Below are positions 1-7,007 of a stretch of DNA of 10,420 nt, piece by piece (within the stretch, counting starts at the first letter, position 1; each line of letters starts with the position of its first letter). This DNA comes from Cytophagales bacterium (lineage in GTDB: Bacteria; Bacteroidota; Bacteroidia; Cytophagales; Cyclobacteriaceae). The DNA is taken from positions 1 through 10,420 of the forward strand of contig DNTA01000112.1 of assembly GCA_003500135.1 (NCBI GenBank), in the 5' to 3' direction. The position numbers and the translations under genes were made by a program. The notes under the pieces were generated by a model. That model had not been told where the DNA came from. It did not search any database and saw only the letters and a program-made list of their open reading frames with translations.

Positions 1-2
1 AA

Positions 3-158
3 TTCATTAAAAAACATCCTTTAGGGCAAATAAAACAAGATTTTAGTCAATCTGAGGATGGTCTAAGTAATACCGTCGCGATAATTTTTTTCATTTTTAT
101 TTTCTTAGATCAATTCATCTATAACATAAGCATTCTTCAAGCGCTATCAAAAATTTGA
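3..158 (+). CDS. Possible 3' end of an unidentified gene entering from the left (partial)
   Basis: Frame 3 is open from the first bases of the window to a TGA at 156-158, about 51 codons. The predicted peptide has a mixed polar part (includes HPLGQIKQDF and QSEDGLSN) followed by a strongly hydrophobic stretch of I, F and L residues (around AIIFFIFIFLDQF) that could be a terminal membrane helix. I recognise no family. The sequence is AT-rich, so the hydrophobic part may simply come from translating T-rich DNA, and the whole frame may be chance. In its favour, the other forward frames close within a few codons, and a stop 62 bp before the next gene is ordinary spacing. Its upstream part lies outside the window. 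Confidence 0.25.
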   Translation, partial: FIKKHPLGQIKQDFSQSEDGLSNTVAIIFFIFIFLDQFIYNISILQALSKI

Positions 159-220
159 ATAGCAGCCGGAAACTTTTCAAAAACGAAAATCCTTATAGAA
201 ATAGATCAATCTATACAATT

Positions 221-697
221 ATGACACCTTTGAAACAGGCTATTGAGGACTTTCTTGCTGAACGCACCATAGCCATAGCGGGCGCATCAAGAAACGGCGA
301 AAAACTGGGCAACATGATAGCCAAAAAATTTGAAGACAGCGGATACACCATTTGTTTTCTTCACCCCAGCGCCAAAATAATTGACAATCATCACTGCTAT
401 GCTTCAATAGAAGAATTGCCCAGGGGCGTTCATCATTTACTATTATGTACTCCTCCCGATGCATCATATGAAATTGCCCGATCACTGAAATCTGCCCCCA
501 TTAATATGGTATGGATGCACAGCACATTCGGAAAGGGAAGTTATCATAAAGAAGCAGTAAAGACATTCAGGGAAAAAGACGTGACGGTCATACCCAATGC
601 CTGCCCAATGATGTATTTAAAACCGGTAGACCCATTCCATAAATGCTTTAGGTGGATTTTCAGTAAAACGGGTAGGTTTGATAAGGTGGTGGAGTGA
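221..697 (+). CDS. CoA-binding Rossmann-fold protein, YccU-like
   Basis: The protein is a small, soluble, single-domain member of the CoA-binding family (the fold of the succinyl-CoA synthetase alpha-subunit N-terminus), and is probably cytoplasmic. At 158 aa it is close to stand-alone members such as YccU. Residues 17-23 form the first beta-strand and nucleotide-binding turn (IAIAGAS), followed by a helix; the C-terminal PNACPMMYL (about residues 125-133, with Cys128) matches the conserved end of the family. The biological role is not established; binding CoA or an acyl-CoA is inferred from the family. I chose the ATG at 221. An in-frame TTG at 155 would add 22 polar residues with no family counterpart and would overlap the preceding frame. 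No Shine-Dalgarno or clear promoter is visible upstream. A weak terminator lies about 50 bp after the stop. Confidence 0.85.
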   Translation: MTPLKQAIEDFLAERTIAIAGASRNGEKLGNMIAKKFEDSGYTICFLHPSAKIIDNHHCYASIEELPRGVHHLLLCTPPDASYEIARSLKSAPINMVWMHSTFGKGSYHKEAVKTFREKDVTVIPNACPMMYLKPVDPFHKCFRWIFSKTGRFDKVVE

Positions 698-748
698 ACC
701 GAGATAAAATTAAATTAATATTTATTTAGCATCATATAGATTTCACAA

Positions 749-779
749 AAAAATCCCTCCACAATATTTAGAGATTTTT
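749..779 (+). terminator. Weak A/T-rich terminator-like hairpin after the CoA-binding gene
   Basis: AAAAATC at 749-755 can pair with GATTTTT at 773-779. One mismatch and two further pairs leave an 11-nt loop. It is preceded by a run of A and followed by Ts, so it could act in both directions. It lies about 50 bp past the stop of the CoA-binding gene, the right place for its terminator. The stem is weak, almost all A-T, so the call is tentative. Confidence 0.33.
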
Positions 780-810
780 CGACTAAGGAATGTCTGGAGC
801 CAGTTTTTTT

Positions 811-827
811 TGTTAATATTTTGTTAA
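811..827 (+). promoter_or_regulatory. TGTTAA-N5-TGTTAA tandem direct repeat, candidate response-regulator box
   Basis: TGTTAA occurs at 811-816 and again at 822-827, exactly 11 bp apart; the flanks TTT before each copy also match. Two half-sites spaced one helical turn apart, as in PhoP or PhoB boxes, are typical of OmpR/PhoB-family response regulators. It lies more than 550 bp from the receptor promoter, so its target is unclear. The call rests on pattern alone. Confidence 0.3.
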
Positions 828-1180
828 CATAAAGTGTTCTATCTTGTCGATGAAGTGAAACACCAAACATACCTTTTGATTTATAAATGTATATTTTTAC
901 GTTTTTATAACATGTATTAATATTATATTTATAGAAATATATAGCATAATTGATTCTTTTGTTCGTTTAAATTATAAATAAACATTGATTATACCGTAAT
1001 ATAAACTCTATATAATTTAAAATAATACTATATAAGAAAACATTCAATGCACCTGACCAAATACATGCATCAGGATGATATGAATATCAGGTTCAAATGT
1101 TTGTTATATCATTGATTTAAAGCAACTTACACCATTTCACAGATCCTTTGAATAAATTGCGAATGATACACGAAGTGACT

Positions 1181-1210
1181 GTAATAACCCCGTATTAACT
1201 TATTGTTAAC
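1181..1210 (+). repeat. Three 11-bp-phased 8-mers ending in AAC
   Basis: GTAATAAC (1181-1188), GTATTAAC (1192-1199) and TTGTTAAC (1203-1210) begin exactly 11 bp apart, each separated by 3 bp. A looser related copy (TTCGTAAC) ends at 1225. The third copy is the same 8-mer found at 821-828 in the upstream tandem repeat. The array ends about 200 bp before the receptor's -7 element. Helical phasing suggests a cooperative DNA-binding site, but AT-rich sequence can produce such matches by chance. Confidence 0.35.
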
Positions 1211-1224
1211 TAAATGTTTCGTAA

Positions 1225-1247
1225 CATATTGAATATTTTTCAATGTG
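1225..1247. repeat. Inverted repeat, 9-bp arms with 5-bp centre
   Basis: The arms around ATTGAA-TATTT-TTCAAT extend outwards to nine pairs with one G-T wobble. No T-tract follows, so a terminator is unlikely; it is better read as a possible dimeric regulator site or a chance palindrome in AT-rich DNA. Confidence 0.25.
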
Positions 1248-1304
1248 CACTTAGATTTCCCTTGAACAATTTATCAAATACGCAGATATATCGACATTTT
1301 TTTT

Positions 1305-1318
1305 ATTTGATATCAAAT
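1305..1318. promoter_or_regulatory. Perfect 14-bp palindrome ATTTGATATCAAAT, candidate operator
   Basis: ATTTGATATCAAAT equals its own reverse complement. It is centred about 100 bp upstream of the receptor's -7 element, a plausible activator position. About one perfect 14-mer palindrome would be expected by chance in a window of this size and composition, so the position is the main argument. Confidence 0.3.
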
Positions 1319-1390
1319 TACAGTTATATCCTGCATTTAAAATTAATTTCGAAATGACTCCTTTCATTAAAAGTTAACCATTTTAAAATC

Positions 1391-1418
1391 TTGTGAATAC
1401 TAATTAATTCTACTTTTG
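1391..1418 (+). promoter_or_regulatory. Bacteroidota-type promoter of the TonB-dependent receptor
   Basis: TTG at 1391-1393, a 17-bp spacer and TACTTTTG at 1411-1418 fit the TTG-N17-23-TAnnTTTG consensus known for this phylum, and the -7 element is a perfect match. Transcription should start near 1424-1427, giving a leader of about 30 nt before the ATG at 1454, with no Shine-Dalgarno sequence. This implies that the large upstream noncoding region is not leader for this start. Confidence 0.65.
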
Positions 1419-1453
1419 CAATCGTAAACTTTTACAACCATATAACACACATC

Positions 1454-4400
1454 ATGAGAAACATTTTACTCAAATCGACATTACTGTTCTTACTCAGCAT
1501 AGGAACACATCTGGCTTTAGCGCAAGGCGTTACAACAGCCAGTATTAACGGGCAGGTAACGGATGAGAATGGCGAAGGGTTACCCGGAGCTACGGTCGTT
1601 GCTATTCATACCCCAACGAACACTGAATATGGTAATATTACTGATTCCAAGGGTTATTACCGACTGCCTAACATTAGAGTTGGCGGGCCTTACACCGTTA
1701 GGGTATCGTTTGTTGGATACGAGGATTTTCAAAAAACTAACCTTTATCTTGATCTCGGTCAGAAGCTGAACATAGATGTGAACATGTCTGAAACCGCTAC
1801 CGACCTTGAAGAAATTGTAATAACTGGCACACGCAGCGATGTTTTCGACGGAAACAGAACTGGTGCTGAAACGGCTATATCACTTGAAAAAATTGATGCC
1901 ACTCCAACTGTAGGTCGAGCTTTAGGTGACTTTGTGAGATTTAACCCTCAAACCAGTATCGATGAAGGAAATGATGGCCAGGAGATCTCCATTGGTGGTA
2001 TGAATAACCGTTACAATGCAATATATATTGATGGTGCGGTTAATAACGATGTATTCGGACTGGCAGCAAGTGGAACCAATGGTGGTCAAACAGGGGTTTC
2101 TCCAATATCGATAGATGCGATTGAACAGATTACAGTATCTGTGGCGCCATTCGATGTAAGACAATCAGGTTTTGCAGGAGGTTCAATTAGTGCAGTGACC
2201 AGAAGTGGTACCAATGACTTTGAAGGTTCGGCATATTATTTCCTCAGAAATCAGGATCTGGCGGGAAAAACCCCTTTTGAAGATGGCCAGGAGGATGAAA
2301 TTGAAAGAGAAAAGTTACCCGAATTCAGCTCTCAAACCTATGGAGCCCGATTAGGTGGCCCTATCATTAAAGACAAGTTATTTTTCTTCGTCAATACTGA
2401 ATTCCAAAGGGAGGAAACTCCTCAACCTTTCAACTTTGCCAATTACGACGGTACCTTAACACAAAGTGATATCGAAGGTTTGGCCAATTTCTTAAGGACT
2501 ACTTATGATTATGATCCAGGCTCTTATCTTAATAACACTGCTTTTCTAAACAGTGACAAAATCCTGGCTAAAATTGATTGGAACATTAACAGAAATCATA
2601 AATTGACTCTTCGCCATTCTTATACGTCAGCTGAAAACCTGGAGGCGAGAAGATCTACTTCATCTTCTATAGGATTCATCAATGGGTCGGAGTATTTTGT
2701 TTCGGAAACAAATTCTACTGCGCTTGAATTAAAATCTGTTATAAGCAACACAATGTCTAACCACCTGACAGTTGGAGCAACATTTGTTCGTGACGATCGT
2801 GATCCATTTGGAGATCCGTTTCCGGCAGTTTTTATAGATGACTTCAGAGGTGGTATATCATTTGGTTCTGAGACCTTCTCAACGGCCAACCTTTTGAACC
2901 AGGATATTATCACTATCACAGACAACCTTGAAATCTACAAAGGTAAACACACCATCCTGGCGGGTGTTAATATGGAATTTTATGGTACTAAAAACCTATT
3001 TATCCCATATAACTACGGTGATTACAGCTACAGCTTTCAAAGAGGTTTTGGTCCTGCCACTGATTCTTTCCTGAACGATTTTCTTACCGGTCAACCTGTA
3101 AATTTGTATCAATTCAGTTATGCCCTTGAAGGTGAGGGCAGAGGTGATAATTCATCAGGCGCTGCTGAGTTTAATGCGTCACAATTCGGGTTCTATGTAC
3201 AAGATGAATTTCAGGCAACTGACAAGTTGAAATTAACATTCGGCTTGCGTGCAGACATCAACTTCTTTGAAGACACTCCTGAAAACGAATTCTTCAATGT
3301 CGATTCCGTTCTTGCTCAATTCCCTTACGACTTACAGGGGGCCAGAACAGGTGAATTCATCGACCCACAAGTTTCATGGTCACCACGTATAGGATTTAAC
3401 TATGACTGGCATGGTGACCGAACACTACAATTAAGAGGTGGTGTAGGTATCTTTACCAGCCGAATTCCTTTGGTATGGCCGGGAGCCGCATTTAATAATA
3501 CTGGTATCAATACAGGTTTCGATTTTGAAAGAATTGACTTTACAACACCCCCTGTATTCAACCCTGATGCGCTTGGCCAGGAGAGAAATATTGCAGTGGG
3601 TGAAAGAATCCCATCGGGTAATATTGATTTATTTGCCGACGATTTCAGAATCCCCCAGGTATTGAAAGTGAATCTTGCTGTCGATGCGAAACTACCTGGT
3701 GGAATAATAGGGACTTTTGAAGGTTTATATACCAAATTCCTGAACAACATATACTATCAGAATTTAAATGTGGATATTCCAACGGATAGAGCCACCGGCA
3801 CACCTGATGATCGTTTTATCAATTATAATGATCAAATAGATGATACTTATCAAAGGATCATGTTAGGTAGCAACACATCAAAAGGTTATACATACAATCT
3901 TTCAGGAACTTTGTCAAAAAGCTTCCGTTCGGGGGTAAACACCCAGATCTCTTATTCTTACGGAGATGCCTGGACGATTTACGATGGTACTTCTTCACAA
4001 AACTCTTCTCAATGGAGAGGCTTGCATGCAATTAATGGTCGTAACTTCTGGGAAGAAACACAGCGTTCTGATTTTGCCCAGGGACATCGAATCATTGGTA
4101 ACATCAACTACAGAAAAGAGTACTTAGGGTTCATGGCAACACAAGTATCTGTCGTGTATGAAGGCCAATCGGGTAACCTGTATAGCTATATTTATGGCGC
4201 TGGTAATAACCTCACCGGGGAAGATTCCAGAAACAGAGAATTGATTTACATACCCGCTAACGAAAGCGAAATTGTTTTTGGCGAATACGACAACGATCTC
4301 GAGGAGGTTGTGGTTTACAATGATGCAGAATCAGCAGCAGCATGGGCCGACCTGAACGCATTTATCGAAAAAGATGATTACCTAAGTGAAAACAGAGGTA

Positions 4401-4756
4401 GCTACGCTGAAAGAAATCAGTCTCGCACTCCTTTCGAAAATAGGTTTGACTTAAGAATCCTGCAGGATTTCTATATTGAAATGCCAAACGGAAAGAGAAA
4501 TACTCTTCAACTTTCTCTTGATATCTTTAATCTTGGCAACCTTCTGAACAAAAAATGGGGCAGGTTATATGACCGTTCATTCGGTGGGTATGAACTACTT
4601 CAATTTGAAGGATTTGCACCAGGCACTGATACACCGGTATTCTCATACGATCCTTTCAATGGAGGACAGCCATATTACGGAGACTTCAAAGACAGGGGCG
4701 TAATTAGCTCGAGATGGCAAATGCAAGTGGGTGTCCGTTATATTTTCGGTAACTAA
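1454..4756 (+). CDS. TonB-dependent outer-membrane receptor, Oar-like, with carboxypeptidase-regulatory-like N-terminal domain
   Basis: This 1100-aa protein is an outer-membrane TonB-dependent transporter or Oar-like protein. A signal peptide occupies residues 1-23 (KSTLLFLLSIG core, cleavage after ALA). A carboxypeptidase-regulatory-like beta-sandwich follows at about 30-112 (INGQVTDENGEGLPGATV, then SFVGYEDF). A TonB-box-like LEEIVITGTR lies at 118-127 and the plug domain at about 135-255, including NAIYIDGAVNND and the GGSISAVTRSGTNDFEGSAY segment typical of Oar-like proteins. The rest is a large beta-barrel rich in alternating aromatic residues, ending in QVGVRYIFGN. Size and order fit the family and no frameshift is seen. 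No SusD-type lipoprotein follows, so this is not a SusCD glycan importer pair. The substrate cannot be told; Oar-like relatives have been linked to adhesion, development or peptide uptake. It has its own promoter and a strong terminator, so it is probably monocistronic. Confidence 0.92.
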   Translation: MRNILLKSTLLFLLSIGTHLALAQGVTTASINGQVTDENGEGLPGATVVAIHTPTNTEYGNITDSKGYYRLPNIRVGGPYTVRVSFVGYEDFQKTNLYLDLGQKLNIDVNMSETATDLEEIVITGTRSDVFDGNRTGAETAISLEKIDATPTVGRALGDFVRFNPQTSIDEGNDGQEISIGGMNNRYNAIYIDGAVNNDVFGLAASGTNGGQTGVSPISIDAIEQITVSVAPFDVRQSGFAGGSISAVTRSGTNDFEGSAYYFLRNQDLAGKTPFEDGQEDEIEREKLPEFSSQTYGARLGGPIIKDKLFFFVNTEFQREETPQPFNFANYDGTLTQSDIEGLANFLRTTYDYDPGSYLNNTAFLNSDKILAKIDWNINRNHKLTLRHSYTSAENLEARRSTSSSIGFINGSEYFVSETNSTALELKSVISNTMSNHLTVGATFVRDDRDPFGDPFPAVFIDDFRGGISFGSETFSTANLLNQDIITITDNLEIYKGKHTILAGVNMEFYGTKNLFIPYNYGDYSYSFQRGFGPATDSFLNDFLTGQPVNLYQFSYALEGEGRGDNSSGAAEFNASQFGFYVQDEFQATDKLKLTFGLRADINFFEDTPENEFFNVDSVLAQFPYDLQGARTGEFIDPQVSWSPRIGFNYDWHGDRTLQLRGGVGIFTSRIPLVWPGAAFNNTGINTGFDFERIDFTTPPVFNPDALGQERNIAVGERIPSGNIDLFADDFRIPQVLKVNLAVDAKLPGGIIGTFEGLYTKFLNNIYYQNLNVDIPTDRATGTPDDRFINYNDQIDDTYQRIMLGSNTSKGYTYNLSGTLSKSFRSGVNTQISYSYGDAWTIYDGTSSQNSSQWRGLHAINGRNFWEETQRSDFAQGHRIIGNINYRKEYLGFMATQVSVVYEGQSGNLYSYIYGAGNNLTGEDSRNRELIYIPANESEIVFGEYDNDLEEVVVYNDAESAAAWADLNAFIEKDDYLSENRGSYAERNQSRTPFENRFDLRILQDFYIEMPNGKRNTLQLSLDIFNLGNLLNKKWGRLYDRSFGGYELLQFEGFAPGTDTPVFSYDPFNGGQPYYGDFKDRGVISSRWQMQVGVRYIFGN

Positions 4757-4778
4757 AACGACTTTTTTATTATGATTC

Positions 4779-4805
4779 AAAAGGGAGGCGTTGCCTCCCT
4801 TTTTT
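4779..4805 (+). terminator. Intrinsic terminator of the receptor gene
   Basis: GGGAGGC at 4783-4789 pairs perfectly with GCCTCCC at 4793-4799 around a 3-nt loop (GTT). AAAA on the left extends the stem into the T-tract at 4800-4805. It starts 22 bp after the receptor stop codon. This is a textbook rho-independent terminator. Confidence 0.93.
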
Positions 4806-4820
4806 GTTTGGCTATATTTG
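4791..4820 (+). promoter_or_regulatory. Bacteroidota-type promoter overlapping the terminator, for the nucleoside-phosphorylase-like gene
   Basis: TTG at 4791-4793, a 19-bp spacer and TATATTTG at 4813-4820 match TTG-N17-23-TAnnTTTG, with a perfect -7 element. The predicted start near 4827 gives a leader of under 20 nt to the ATG at 4845. The -33 TTG spans the hairpin loop and first stem base of the preceding terminator, so the two signals share DNA. Confidence 0.6.
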
Positions 4821-4844
4821 CATTCATATTTTAATTGATTCAAA

Positions 4845-6524
4845 ATGCAACCCAACAACCGCTCCAAAGCACAGGAATCACGTGCTGCTATCGAACGCAT
4901 TTATATCATCATGCGTCATCTCTTTATACGCGGCAACTACAAGCCCATGGGGGTTTCAGGCCATTCACTGGTACAGGCCTTATTAACGCTTAGCCCTGAA
5001 ATTTATGGCTCCATGGCAGATGAAGAGCATGCCGAGCTCGATGGCTTACTTTATGTAATGGAACGTCTGCCCAAAGGGATAGAAGAGTGCCGCTATATCA
5101 ATATGATCTCTCGTGAGGGCCTTGAAAATGCGGACTTCCCGGTATTGATCCCTAAAAAAAGACGACGCAATTGTTATCGCATCGATGATGATCAGATGTA
5201 TATTGAATTGACCCGGGGGCGTAGCGACATATATGACATACTGACCCACCTTACTTTTTTATATATTGAAGCTGAAAAAATTCGTAACAAAGCCCTGGAC
5301 CCGAAAGGCAAAAAAACGTATGCCTGGAAAAGAATTGAAAACCTGCTTGAAAAGGAAGATAGTGGGGAAGAAATAAACGAAGAAGTGGCTTTTGCCTATC
5401 TCAGCACCCTTCTGGGACGTACCTTTGACGAAGTGGAACATGCCTACCGAAAGTTTGAATCGGGCAATCAAAACAACCTGCTGCACATAGTTTATTGGCT
5501 GGGCAAACTGTCTATCGATGAATACAGAAATCAGGCCGACCGCCAGATTGCTTTCTCCTCTACCCTTCGCGAACGCGTGGGCCACCACTTTTACGGCGAG
5601 CAATGGGCTGATAATATCAAGCGCTTTTTAAGAAAACACAATTTTCTCGACCGTCCGCTACATATAATAAGCGCTAACCTGCACTCAGTAATGAATGTGC
5701 TCTTTGCAAAAGCTGCCCTGGGAAAAGAAGCCAAAGATTTGGATATCGCTTCGATAGCCAGAATGCTTAGCAAAGAAGAAAACAACGATAAGCAACAGAA
5801 AGTAAGAAAGTACGCCTTTGCCAATGGTATGACGGAGATCCCAGATACTTCGGGAACCAATTTATCTGTTCAAATCATCGATACCGCTCAGATTGACCTC
5901 GACAGTCTACCCAAAGCGATATACCAGCACAACGGCAACCTGTCACACCCGCCCGTGATCATTGTAATGGACTATGCCTTTGGTGAGCAGGCCTTTGAAA
6001 CGATGGACGAGCTCCTCAAACCCTATGAAAAGGCAGGCCAGGAACGCAACATTCGTGTGGATTCGATTTCCATTATGGGAAAAGCCGGCATCCTGTCAGG
6101 GGGCAAAGGCGACATTATGGTGCCTACGGCGCATATTTTTGAAGGAACTGCCGACAATTATCCGCTGGACAATGGATTCTCAAAGGATGATTTTGATGGA
6201 AATGGCCTGCAGGTATTTGAAGGGCCGATGATTACGGTACTGGGTACCTCATTGCAAAATCGTGATGTGTTGAAATATTTCTTTACCTCCTCCTGGCAGG
6301 CCATTGGCCTGGAAATGGAAGGCGCCCATTATCAAAAAGCCATACAATCGGCAGCCCGGATCAGGAAAAGTATCAATGAAGATGTAAAAGTAAGGTATGC
6401 CTACTACGCCTCGGACAATCCACTAGTTACCGGCGCTACCCTGGCCTCGGGCAGCCTTGGTGAGGAAGGCGTATGGCCAACATACTTGATAACCTCTAAG
6501 ATTCTTAAGAGTATTTTTATTTAA
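4845..6524 (+). CDS. Uncharacterised protein with C-terminal AMP-nucleosidase/nucleoside-phosphorylase-like domain
   Basis: This 559-aa protein has no signal peptide or membrane segment and is probably cytoplasmic. Residues 1 to about 350 are mostly helical, charged and of no fold I recognise. Residues about 370-555 follow the order of motifs in bacterial AMP nucleosidases and related phosphorylases: a strand ending in DYAFGEQAF (376-384), then MGKAG (411-415), GDIMVPTAHIFEGT (422-435), GLEMEGAHY with Glu490/Glu492 (488-496), and ASDNPL with Asp524 (522-527). The EME and SD motifs are where this superfamily holds the ribose and the catalytic acid, so the site looks intact. The reaction (hydrolysis or phosphorolysis of a nucleotide or nucleoside) is inferred. 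I recall a similar Bacteroidota family of unknown function, possibly DUF6909, but could not check. It has its own promoter. A weak hairpin at its stop codon is not a convincing terminator, and a 91-aa gene converges on it. Confidence 0.85.
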   Translation: MQPNNRSKAQESRAAIERIYIIMRHLFIRGNYKPMGVSGHSLVQALLTLSPEIYGSMADEEHAELDGLLYVMERLPKGIEECRYINMISREGLENADFPVLIPKKRRRNCYRIDDDQMYIELTRGRSDIYDILTHLTFLYIEAEKIRNKALDPKGKKTYAWKRIENLLEKEDSGEEINEEVAFAYLSTLLGRTFDEVEHAYRKFESGNQNNLLHIVYWLGKLSIDEYRNQADRQIAFSSTLRERVGHHFYGEQWADNIKRFLRKHNFLDRPLHIISANLHSVMNVLFAKAALGKEAKDLDIASIARMLSKEENNDKQQKVRKYAFANGMTEIPDTSGTNLSVQIIDTAQIDLDSLPKAIYQHNGNLSHPPVIIVMDYAFGEQAFETMDELLKPYEKAGQERNIRVDSISIMGKAGILSGGKGDIMVPTAHIFEGTADNYPLDNGFSKDDFDGNGLQVFEGPMITVLGTSLQNRDVLKYFFTSSWQAIGLEMEGAHYQKAIQSAARIRKSINEDVKVRYAYYASDNPLVTGATLASGSLGEEGVWPTYLITSKILKSIFI

Positions 6525-6574
6525 TATTGCCTTGACGAAATGGTATATCGAATCACTAAGATTTATACAGTTTT

Positions 6575-6850
6575 TTAAGCTGGATGGTGACTTTGTAATT
6601 CTATCAAAAATCTAGAAAGAGAATCGATTTCTTTATCCGAAAAATACTTCTTCAACATATTCTTATGGTATTCCGTTACGTCATCCGCAGAATCCAAAAG
6701 AAGATCGGCATATGCAATGGCGATAGATAATTTCTGCCCCTCTCCATTTAAAGGAGATCTATAGGGTTCGTTTTTCAACTTCGATACCAAAGCTTCGAGT
6801 AATTCCCGGTTAAGTTCCGGGTATTTAGTATAAATACTTTCCAATTTCAT
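6575..6850 (-). CDS. Small conserved-looking protein of unknown function, 91 aa
   Basis: This soluble, charged, probably all-helical protein runs from MKLESIYTKYPEL to IELQSHHPA. It has no signal peptide, no cysteine and no metal or nucleotide motif that I recognise. It reads like a real gene: balanced composition, amphipathic helices (NRELLEALVSKLKNE, IAIAYADLLLD, KNMLKKYF), and a TAnnTTTG element 20 bp upstream on the same strand. It converges with the phosphorylase-like gene, the two stops being 50 bp apart, and diverges from the operon starting at 7008. Its function is unknown. Confidence 0.65.
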   Translation of the reverse strand: MKLESIYTKYPELNRELLEALVSKLKNEPYRSPLNGEGQKLSIAIAYADLLLDSADDVTEYHKNMLKKYFSDKEIDSLSRFLIELQSHHPA

Positions 6851-6869
6851 CGAATTAATATGAGGATCG

Positions 6870-6877
6870 CAAAATTA
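6870..6877 (-). promoter_or_regulatory. -7 element TAATTTTG for the 91-aa gene
   Basis: Read on the minus strand, TAATTTTG matches TAnnTTTG exactly and lies 19 bp upstream of the ATG at 6850. No TTG is found at the right distance, so the -33 element is poor or absent; transcription may be weak or activator-dependent. Confidence 0.4.
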
Positions 6878-6882
6878 AGCTA

Positions 6883-6918
6883 ATGTTACGTAATATACTA
6901 TTTTATATTAATAAAATA
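6883..6918. repeat. Two adjacent palindromes between divergent genes
   Basis: ATGTTACGTAATAT at 6883-6896 is symmetric around TTACGTAA with one mismatched pair. TATTTTAT-ATTA-ATAAAATA at 6899-6918 is a perfect inverted repeat with 8-bp arms. They sit in the 157-bp gap between the divergent 91-aa gene and the 7008 operon, just upstream of the former's -7 element. They could be operators. The second is pure A/T and may be chance. Confidence 0.3.
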
Positions 6919-7007
6919 AAAACCCAATTTGATTGCAATGGTTTATTTGGATAATTACATGCTTTTAAAAACATTATTGTAAATTCATTTAATGCTTCTC
7001 TTAATCA

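Larger units (their letters stand above)
698..1453. other. Long AT-rich noncoding region upstream of the TonB-dependent receptor
   Basis: This 756-bp stretch has no plausible gene on either strand; stops are dense in all frames and the sequence is markedly richer in A and T than its flanks. It contains a weak terminator near the left end, 11-bp-phased TGTTAA-like repeats in two places, an inverted repeat at 1225-1247, a perfect 14-bp palindrome at 1305-1318, and the receptor promoter at 1391-1418, all listed separately. The part from about 850 to 1170 shows only runs of A and T plus scattered short TCAGG/CCTGA matches (1052-1056, 1070-1074, 1087-1091) that I could not resolve into a structure. 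It is unusually long for an intergenic region in this window and may hold regulatory sites or an unrecognised small RNA. Confidence 0.7.

Noticed and set aside
66..110. Minus-strand frame beginning MKKIIATVLL, resembling a signal-peptide start
   Set aside because: It stops after 15 codons, so there is no gene.
1051..1092. ACCTGA and TCAGGT inverted matches with an extra TCAGG between them
   Set aside because: Short arms with a 30-nt separation and no consistent structure; no support as a riboswitch or small RNA.
3400..3750. Open frame of 116 codons antisense to the receptor
   Set aside because: Lies wholly inside the receptor coding sequence and shows no domain or promoter; a by-product of codon composition.
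4804..4986. A 60-codon frame on the plus strand starting before the phosphorylase-like gene
   Set aside because: It overlaps the clear 559-aa gene in another frame and encodes nothing recognisable; the promoter and family match favour the ATG at 4845.
6494..6522. Hairpin CTCT...AGAG overlapping the stop of the phosphorylase-like gene, followed by a T-rich run
   Set aside because: Only four continuous pairs at the base, then a mismatch and a G-T wobble; too weak to call a terminator.
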